A stretch of DNA of 19,582 nucleotides from an uncultured Megamonas sp. (lineage in GTDB: Bacteria; Bacillota; Negativicutes; Selenomonadales; Selenomonadaceae). The notes under the pieces were generated by a model. The model was not told the origin of the DNA, searched no databases, and worked only from the letters and a program-made list of their open reading frames with translations. The position numbers were made by a program, and so were the translations under genes. Below, in pieces: positions 14,854 through 19,582 of the stretch (positions are counted from its first letter, which is position 1; each line of letters begins with the position of its first letter). The stretch spans positions 1 through 19,582 of the forward strand of contig USIX01000023.1 of NCBI GenBank assembly GCA_900554895.1. Direction: 5' to 3'.

Positions 14854-16761
14854 TTATTTTTCCAAACCGTATTTTTTGATGTAACGGTATAAAGTTACAC
14901 GGCTTACGCTGAGCAGATTGGAAAGTCGGCTTACATTGCCACCGGCGGCTTTCCATGCCTTGAGAAAGATTTCTTTATCTGTCTTCCATTTATTGTCCGG
15001 TTTGACATTGCCCATGAGATTGATGTCCGTCGGCAGAATATTTTTACCGGATGTATTGAAGAATGAATATTCCAGTACGCTTTGGAGCTGTTTGATATTG
15101 CCAGGCCAATCGTAATTACGCAGCAGTTCGATTGTTTCCGGCAGAAGTTTTTTCGTTTCCATCTGATGCTGACGGGATAGTTCTTCCACAACATGGATGG
15201 CAAGTTTCGGAATATCATCACGGCGTGAACGCAGGGACGGCACGCGTATTATGCTGCGGGAAATAATATTGAACAGTTTTTCGTTAAACTGACCTTTTTC
15301 CGTAAGGCGACGCAGGTTGCTGTCCGTTGCGGCAATGATGCGGACATCGATACTGCGTTCCAGACTTTCGCCGATACGGTGCGTTTTCTTTTCGGATAAT
15401 GCCTGTGCAAGCATTTTAGCAATATTATTAGGCATTTTTTCAATTTCATCAATAAATAATGTACCTTTGCTGGCAAGTTCCAATTTACCCGGATGACTTA
15501 CCTCAGGTTCAGTCATGGCACCAAATAAATCCTGTTCTAAAAGCTCCGGTGTGAAATCAGCGCAGTTTATGGAAATGAGCGGACCTGCCATGCGCATGCT
15601 TGCCATATGAATACCGTGTGCAAGACGTTGTTTGCCGACACCGGCTTCACCCTGAATTAATATATGGTTTTTGTTGCGGGCAACGCGGTAAGCACGTTCC
15701 TTCATTTGAATGAAAGTCTTGCTGTCGCCGACCATGGAACTTAAACTATATTTTGCTGTATAACCGGAGGCATGAGCAACGAGTGTGCGCAAATCTTCAA
15801 TCGGCATGGATACAGTAACGACGCTTTGCACTTCTTCATCGTCTTCGGAATTTTTCAGTGGAACGACGGTTGTGATATCTTCATACGTTTTGTTATTGGT
15901 AATCCAGGTGGTTTCACGGTTGTAGCAGGAAATTCCCTGAAAGCCGTCATAAATCGGTGTATGTGTGTAGTTTAAGACAACATCTTTCAGATGAGCCGTT
16001 ACATTATTTTCATCAATAGCGTTGATTACGGATAGACGTTCTTTACCCATGCGGTTTGTGTAGACGATTTTGTCTTCAGGCATGATATGGTAAACGGCAA
16101 ATGGCGCAGCGTCCAAAATAGCTTTTTGAGCTTTGATGTTCAAAGACTGTTTTATATTGAGCTCCAAAGCTGTCTTTAAAGTAATCAGTAAAGCTAAAAT
16201 AACATCTTGAGATATTTTTTCATGCTGCATGGCAGTGAGAGAAACGATATAGGTGAGTTCGTCATTGACGATGACAGGCACGGAGCCGGAGTTCATACCG
16301 TGCAGTTCTTCCAGCCATATTTCCGGACCGAAAATCCAGAAAGGCGTTTTTGTTTCTTTTACGATATTGCAGCTGAGCGTGCCGACATTTTCCACGCTTA
16401 AAGAAACGCCTTCCAGCTTATCGATTAAGCGGGATGTTATGTTCGCGTATTTTTTCAGGACAATGCAGTCGGAAGTCATGAGGGTCAGGCATAAATCGTA
16501 TTCATGAATAAAATCTATTATATTATCAATAAAATGGTCTAAATAATTGATGGCGTCAGTGTGTTTGTTTTGCAGTTGAGTAAGTTCAACAGGGGATAGG
16601 CGGGCACTGGAGGGAATTTTTTTAGGATTTACCTGATGTTCGTGGGATTTTTGCCAGGAGGCAGCAATCCACGGATGTACATTTGGGTCAATAATTCCCT
16701 TGGCAGTGAAAGTTTTGTAATAATTTATCAATTTTTCGCGATTGCGATGTTCTCTAATCAT
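14854..16761 (-). CDS. DhaR/AcoR-like AAA+ regulator lacking the GAFTGA loop
   Basis: 635 residues. The N-terminal part (about 25-200) looks like a GAF-type sensor as in AcoR/DhaR, and a PAS-like segment (about 212-320, AILDAAPFAVYHIMPEDKIVY) follows. The AAA+ domain (about 340-570) has Walker A GEAGVGKQ (371-378), Walker B TLFIDE (434-439), Sensor I IIAATD and the Arg-finger region LRSRRDDI. A Fis-type helix-turn-helix ends the protein (about 603-630, GGNVSRLSNLLSVSRVTLYRY). The sigma-54 contact motif GAFTGA, expected after DLFG near 411-420, is absent: the sequence runs DLFGAMTEPEVSHPGKLE. E. coli DhaR also lacks this loop and works with sigma-70. Its own promoter is sigma-A type. Targets unknown. 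Confidence 0.9.
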   Translation of the reverse strand: MIREHRNREKLINYYKTFTAKGIIDPNVHPWIAASWQKSHEHQVNPKKIPSSARLSPVELTQLQNKHTDAINYLDHFIDNIIDFIHEYDLCLTLMTSDCIVLKKYANITSRLIDKLEGVSLSVENVGTLSCNIVKETKTPFWIFGPEIWLEELHGMNSGSVPVIVNDELTYIVSLTAMQHEKISQDVILALLITLKTALELNIKQSLNIKAQKAILDAAPFAVYHIMPEDKIVYTNRMGKERLSVINAIDENNVTAHLKDVVLNYTHTPIYDGFQGISCYNRETTWITNNKTYEDITTVVPLKNSEDDEEVQSVVTVSMPIEDLRTLVAHASGYTAKYSLSSMVGDSKTFIQMKERAYRVARNKNHILIQGEAGVGKQRLAHGIHMASMRMAGPLISINCADFTPELLEQDLFGAMTEPEVSHPGKLELASKGTLFIDEIEKMPNNIAKMLAQALSEKKTHRIGESLERSIDVRIIAATDSNLRRLTEKGQFNEKLFNIISRSIIRVPSLRSRRDDIPKLAIHVVEELSRQHQMETKKLLPETIELLRNYDWPGNIKQLQSVLEYSFFNTSGKNILPTDINLMGNVKPDNKWKTDKEIFLKAWKAAGGNVSRLSNLLSVSRVTLYRYIKKYGLEK

Positions 16762-16820
16762 ATTTTAAAATAACCTCAATTCCGTAATGTTTGTACAATA
16801 TTCATCTGATTATATTATTT

Positions 16821-16849
16821 ATATTAGCAAAACTGTAATAAAGTATCAA
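16821..16849 (-). promoter_or_regulatory. Sigma-A promoter of the AAA+ regulator
   Basis: On the minus strand TTGATA (16849-16844), a 17-bp spacer and TAATAT (16826-16821). The start would be near 16814, about 53 nt before the ATG. Confidence 0.6.
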
Positions 16850-16904
16850 TTAGTTTAATAAAAAATAATTACAAATGTGCAAATAATTTTGTTTCAGTGT
16901 TAAC

Positions 16905-16933
16905 TTGTAGCTCCAATCTATATTTGATATACT
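16905..16933 (+). promoter_or_regulatory. Sigma-A promoter of the small membrane protein
   Basis: TTGTAG (16905-16910), a 17-bp spacer and TATACT (16928-16933), about 27 nt before the AAGGATGGG binding site region. Confidence 0.55.
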
Positions 16934-16966
16934 TTATGTATTATGAATTAAGGATGGGATTTTTAA

Positions 16967-17308
16967 ATGGCTAGAATGAGTAAACGTATTAGCAATAAAA
17001 TCAGCAAAGCTAAACAGGAACAGCAGCCGAAAGAAACAAAAAAGAAATATGGCAGAGATATCTGGCTGATTATCCTAATTGTCGTTAACTTCTTATTATT
17101 AATAACAAGCTGGCAGATGCTGACACAGTCGCCGTTGAACTTCACAGCGTATTTTCTGCTGGAAATAGTTTTGATTGTAATGTATATCAACAGACATGCC
17201 AATATGTCGGAGAAAGTTGCTAAATGGATGTATAGGACGCAAATCGGTCTTATGGCTGTCATATTGGTACTGTTTATAATTAATGCCATCGGTTATTTTG
17301 CGAACTGA
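16967..17308 (+). CDS. Small membrane protein, three predicted helices, function unknown
   Basis: 113 residues. A basic, Lys/Gln-rich N-terminus of about 28 residues comes before three hydrophobic segments at about 32-48 (DIWLIILIVVNFLLLITS), 60-73 (AYFLLEIVLIVMYI) and 91-111 (QIGLMAVILVLFIINAIGYF). The positive-inside rule puts the N-terminus in the cytoplasm. I do not recognise the family. AAGGATGGG precedes the ATG, and its own promoter and a strong terminator show a single-gene unit. Codon use matches its neighbours. It is divergent from the AAA+ regulator, but shared function is not implied. Confidence 0.75.
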   Translation: MARMSKRISNKISKAKQEQQPKETKKKYGRDIWLIILIVVNFLLLITSWQMLTQSPLNFTAYFLLEIVLIVMYINRHANMSEKVAKWMYRTQIGLMAVILVLFIINAIGYFAN

Positions 17309-17313
17309 TTGAT

Positions 17314-17352
17314 AAAAACTCCGTGAGAATAAAATCTGCACGGAGTTTTTTT
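17314..17352 (+). terminator. Terminator after the small membrane protein
   Basis: AAAAACTCCGTG (17314-17325) pairs perfectly with CACGGAGTTTTT (17339-17350) around a 13-nt loop, with a seven-T run at the 3' end. Confidence 0.9.
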
Positions 17353-17354
17353 GT

Positions 17355-17385
17355 TTGACTTGTAGTATGCTTAAAGGTGTAAGAT
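17355..17385 (+). promoter_or_regulatory. Weak candidate promoter of the DUF362 gene
   Basis: TTGACT (17355-17360) and TAAGAT (17380-17385) with a long 19-bp spacer. It is the best match between the upstream terminator and the AAAGGAGGT binding site at 17411-17419. Confidence 0.35.
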
Positions 17386-17426
17386 AAAAATATAAATATG
17401 CAGATAAAAATAAAGGAGGTTTTATT

Positions 17427-18422
17427 ATGAAACCTATTGCAGGAACAGGCGGAGAACAATATATTCTGTACAGTGAACGTACAGGAGAAGAGTCCGTTGT
17501 CTATTTTACAAGAGACCTTTCGGAGGAAGGCTTAAAGAAAATCTATGAGCGCGTGAAGAAAAATATGGCGGGAAAAGTCGGTATTAAACTGCATACTGGC
17601 GAACCGCACGGCCCGAATATCATTCCCCGTTCTTGGGTGGAAAATCTGATAAAAACGGATTTGCCGGATGCGGCGGTTGTGGAAACGAATACCTACTATG
17701 ACGGCGGACGGTATACGACGCAGCAGCATTTGGAAACACTTAAAACCAATGGATGGACATTCTGTCCGGTAGATATTTTAGATGCGGATGGAACGGTAGC
17801 AATGCCTGTAAAAAACGGTAAATGGTTTACAGAAATGTATATGGGCAAAAATCTTGTAAATTACGATTCTTTGTTTGTACTTACACATTTTAAAGGGCAT
17901 ACGCAGGGCGGTTTCGGCGGTTCGGCGAAAAATATCGGTATCGGCTGTGCAGACGGACGTATCGGTAAGGCTATGATACACACGACTCCGGGTTCGGCCA
18001 ATCAGTGGGATATTGCCAAAGAGGAATTTATGGAGCGTATGATGGAATCGGCAAAAGCCGTTATTGACCATTTTGGTGAACATATAACATTCGTAAATGT
18101 ATTGCGCAATATGTCCGTTTCCTGTGATTGCGAAGGTGTGGCAGCACAGCCTGTTGTAACACCGAATATCGGTATTTTGGCTTCAGATGATATTTTGGCT
18201 ATTGACCAGGCTTCAGTAGATTTAGTTTACGCGCTTAAAGAAAACGATAAACATGCTTTAGTAAAACGTATGGAGTCGCGTCATGGATTAAGACAGCTCA
18301 CGTATATGAAGGAACTTCAGATGGGTAATGACAAGTATCGTCTTATAGATATTGATAATGAAGATAAGGAAATAACGTTGCGAGAAGCAGTAAAAGACGT
18401 TGTGCCGTTCAAAGCGGAATAA
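17427..18422 (+). CDS. DUF362 domain protein without a ferredoxin domain
   Basis: 331 residues matching DUF362 proteins through VGIKLHTGEPHGPNIIPRSWV near 51-71, AAVVETNTYYDGGRYTT, LFVLTHFKGHTQGGFGGSAKNIGIG near 150-174 and CADGRIGKAMIH. Many relatives carry a C-terminal 4Fe-4S ferredoxin module with CxxCxxC clusters. Here only scattered cysteines are seen (for example SCDCEG near 232) and the protein stops without that module. The biochemical role of the family is not established. AAAGGAGGT lies 7 nt before the ATG. It stands as a single gene between two strong terminators, downstream of an unrelated membrane protein. Confidence 0.85.
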   Translation: MKPIAGTGGEQYILYSERTGEESVVYFTRDLSEEGLKKIYERVKKNMAGKVGIKLHTGEPHGPNIIPRSWVENLIKTDLPDAAVVETNTYYDGGRYTTQQHLETLKTNGWTFCPVDILDADGTVAMPVKNGKWFTEMYMGKNLVNYDSLFVLTHFKGHTQGGFGGSAKNIGIGCADGRIGKAMIHTTPGSANQWDIAKEEFMERMMESAKAVIDHFGEHITFVNVLRNMSVSCDCEGVAAQPVVTPNIGILASDDILAIDQASVDLVYALKENDKHALVKRMESRHGLRQLTYMKELQMGNDKYRLIDIDNEDKEITLREAVKDVVPFKAE

Positions 18423-18426
18423 CGCA

Positions 18427-18464
18427 AAAAAATCCTTGTGCGAATTAATGCACAAGGATTTTTT
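18427..18464. terminator. Bidirectional terminator between the DUF362 and rubrerythrin genes
   Basis: AAAAAATCCTTGTGC (18427-18441) pairs perfectly with GCACAAGGATTTTTT (18450-18464) around an 8-nt loop. A/T runs on both sides make it usable from both directions. Confidence 0.92.
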
Positions 18465-18476
18465 ATTTAGGAGAAA

Positions 18477-18926
18477 TTAATAGTTAGTAGCCTTGATTTC
18501 AAAAAATGCTTTTGGATGAGCACATACAGGGCATATTTCCGGTGCTTCAGTACCTTCATATACATGACCGCAGTTGGAACACATCCAAATCATTTTTTCA
18601 TTGCGTTTAAATACTTTATCTTCCTGAATGTTAGCCAATAAAATATTGTAGCGTTCATCATGTTCTTTTTCAATTTTTGCTACCATTTCGAAGAGGTTGG
18701 CAATACGAGTGAAGCCTTCTTCACGTGCTACTTTGGCAAATTCCGGATACATGGAAGTCCATTCTTCATGTTCGCCGGCTGCAGCAGCTTTTAAGTTTTC
18801 TTCTGTTGTACCGATTTTATCTACAAGTTTGAACCAGATTTTAGCGTGTTCTTTTTCGTTGCCGGCAGTTTCTTCAAAAATTTTGGCAATCTGCACATAG
18901 CCGTCTTTTTTTGCTTTAGAAGCAAA
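18477..18926 (-). CDS. Rubrerythrin, N-terminus lost at a sequence junction
   Basis: Rubrerythrin reduces hydrogen peroxide in anaerobes through a diiron ferritin-like domain and a rubredoxin domain. Visible here are FASKAKKDGYVQIAKIFEET, the ligand pairs EKEH (in NEKEHAKIW) and EKEH (in KIEKEHDERY), and the C-terminal rubredoxin-like domain with CSNCG and CPVC and the FFEI ending. Recognisable sequence begins at 18926 with FASK. The first ~30 residues, including the AFAGESQARNRY helix with its iron-binding Glu, are missing, and the frame reaches a stop at 18938-18936. An ATG at 18896 exists only by chance inside the domain. The cut coincides with foreign sequence on the other side, so this is likely a join artefact or insertion, not a natural short form. 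Confidence 0.9.
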   Translation of the reverse strand, partial: FASKAKKDGYVQIAKIFEETAGNEKEHAKIWFKLVDKIGTTEENLKAAAAGEHEEWTSMYPEFAKVAREEGFTRIANLFEMVAKIEKEHDERYNILLANIQEDKVFKRNEKMIWMCSNCGHVYEGTEAPEICPVCAHPKAFFEIKATNY

Positions 18927-19234
18927 TGGTTGACCTCATTCGTCAAATTCTCCAAGGTGGTAAACACATCTATGACAAGAGAATTTCCTATATCAAAACG
19001 AGCTCGCTGTATATTGAGCCTTTAAGTGATGATCGTATGATGATTAACCTCGATGGCGAATACGGTGGTGATGCACCAATTCATCTCCAAAATCTGAAGA
19101 ATCATATTGAATTTTATGCAAATATTGATGAGATTTCTGATGATGCCATCACTCTTCCAGATACAGACGAATTAGCTCTTGAAGCCATTGCACAAAAATT
19201 CAGTACAGAAGCTGAAAAAATTGAGAATGACTAA
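18926..19234 (+). CDS. C-terminal fragment of a diacylglycerol/lipid kinase (DagK/YegS type), Lactobacillales-like
   Basis: About 102 residues ending at a proper stop codon. The stretch LRQ-like LIRQILQGGKHIYDKRISY, then INLDGEYGGDAPIHL and LKNHIEFYA, is the C-terminal beta-sandwich of YegS/DgkB-type lipid kinases, where the NLDGE motif is conserved. Full proteins have about 290-340 residues with an N-terminal GGDGT catalytic domain, which is absent here. The version looks like those of streptococci and relatives. The frame is open only back to 18920, where it meets rubrerythrin sequence on the other strand, so no functional start is present; the Met at 18926 is internal. A terminator follows at 19247-19272. 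Confidence 0.75.
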   Translation: MVDLIRQILQGGKHIYDKRISYIKTSSLYIEPLSDDRMMINLDGEYGGDAPIHLQNLKNHIEFYANIDEISDDAITLPDTDELALEAIAQKFSTEAEKIEND

Positions 19235-19246
19235 TGTTAAACCTTT

Positions 19247-19272
19247 AAGCAGCCTAAGATAGGTTGCTTTTT
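19247..19272 (+). terminator. Terminator after the lipid kinase fragment
   Basis: AAGCAGCCT (19247-19255) pairs with AGGTTGCTT (19261-19269) with one G-U pair and a 5-nt loop, followed by TTT. It lies 12 nt after the stop codon. Confidence 0.75.
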
Positions 19273-19303
19273 AAGTATATTTGTAGAAAATGACGCTTTC
19301 ATT

Positions 19304-19312
19304 TGTTACAAT
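19304..19312 (+). promoter_or_regulatory. Extended -10 promoter (TGTTACAAT) ahead of the last small ORF
   Basis: TG-N-TACAAT is the extended -10 form common in streptococci. No good -35 is needed or seen. The start would be near 19319, with AGAGGAG (19347-19353) before the ATG at 19357. Confidence 0.5.
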
Positions 19313-19356
19313 AGAAAAAACTGGGAAATTGTTATATAGAATATTTAGAGGAGTAG

Positions 19357-19521
19357 ATGTTTAATAAAGAGAATGAACATTATTTAAGTGATGATCATCT
19401 AAAAAATGTTGATCAGGCTTTCGAGTCGGCTTTTCGTAATAAAGGGCCAGAGTTTGAATCTGCTTTTCAGGAGGAAAAAGCTGAGAAGCGACATTTCTTT
19501 TTGACCCTTGCTTTGCATTGA
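19357..19521 (+). CDS. Small acidic ORF of unknown function, probably broken at its 3' end
   Basis: 54 residues. The start is well supported by AGAGGAG four nt before ATG and by an extended -10 promoter. The protein is highly charged with a repeated feel: DQAFESAFRNKGPEFESAFQ, then EEKAEKRHFF and a stop. I do not recognise the family. The charged stretch turns hydrophobic (FFLTLAL) just before the stop, as if a membrane segment were about to begin, and at the same point another frame takes on integrase sequence. The natural gene may therefore be longer and cut at a second junction near 19500. Confidence 0.4.
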   Translation: MFNKENEHYLSDDHLKNVDQAFESAFRNKGPEFESAFQEEKAEKRHFFLTLALH

Positions 19522-19582
19522 TACTCTTAGGTGTCACAGGATTGAGAATATCAGATATTCTAGCTTTGAGATGGAAACAGAT
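19512..19582 (+). CDS. Tyrosine recombinase fragment (catalytic arginine region), runs off the edge
   Basis: In the frame starting at 19512 the last 71 bases read FALILLGVTGLRISDILALRWKQ. The TGLRISDxLALRW pattern is the box I region of phage-type tyrosine recombinases, with the catalytic Arg in LRIS. No start codon or N-terminal domain is joined to it in frame in a recognisable form, so only a short internal piece is visible. It could belong to an integrative element or phage, or be a fragment joined by misassembly. Confidence 0.6.

Noticed and set aside
18477..18896. A genuine short rubrerythrin starting at the internal ATG 18896
   Set aside because: Conserved rubrerythrin sequence continues upstream of this ATG to 18926, so the Met is internal and the gene is truncated.
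1..19582. CRISPR array, tRNA, rRNA or a known defence system
   Set aside because: No regularly spaced repeats, cloverleaf with CCA-type end, rRNA-like sequence or defence gene was recognised on either strand by eye.

Overview
The window is low-GC, tightly packed bacterial DNA with strong AGGAGG-type ribosome binding sites and sigma-A-type promoters. Most of it fits an anaerobic Firmicute, and the mix of rubrerythrin, DUF362, inositol and YesM/YesN-type genes would suit a gut Negativicute such as Megamonas. That genus is a guess; only 'Firmicutes-like anaerobe' is well supported. The last ~650 bases do not belong with the rest: a rubrerythrin gene is cut mid-codon-frame and replaced by what looks like Streptococcus/Lactobacillales sequence.

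Layout, left to right. (1) 1-2185, minus strand: an inositol catabolism operon running leftward with a Gfo/Idh/MocA dehydrogenase, IolI (ketoinositol isomerase) and the first codons of an IolH-like TIM-barrel protein. (2) 2424-3266, plus: a divergent AraC-type regulator. (3) 3311-6906, minus: a second inositol operon with an IolT-like sugar:proton symporter, IolG (inositol 2-dehydrogenase), a hydroxypyruvate-isomerase-like TIM barrel and an orphan lactose/cellobiose-type PTS IIA protein. (4) 6907-7583: promoter region, terminator and a ~434-bp hairpin-rich element with imperfect terminal inverted repeats. (5) 7584-11841, minus: a three-gene sensory operon of LytS/YesM-type histidine kinase, membrane-anchored sugar-binding protein and YesN-type response regulator. 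(6) 12072-14811, plus: DeoR regulator, Cof-type HAD phosphatase and glycerate kinase. (7) 14854-16761, minus: an AAA+ enhancer-binding-type regulator that lacks the GAFTGA loop, resembling DhaR. (8) 16967-18422, plus: a small three-helix membrane protein and a DUF362 protein. (9) 18477-18926, minus: truncated rubrerythrin. (10) 18926-19582: foreign tail with a lipid kinase C-terminus, a small ORF and a tyrosine recombinase fragment.

How the genes may work together: the symporter brings in inositol, IolG and the second dehydrogenase oxidise inositol stereoisomers to ketoinositols, and IolI plus the other TIM-barrel proteins interconvert the keto forms; the remaining steps (IolE, IolD, IolB, IolC, IolJ equivalents) are not in the window and may lie to the left. 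The sensor kinase/binding protein/regulator operon resembles the XylFII-LytS-YesN xylose-sensing arrangement and could sense an external sugar or polyol; its link to the inositol operons rests on position only. The AraC regulator lies between the two inositol operons and is the simplest candidate for their local control.
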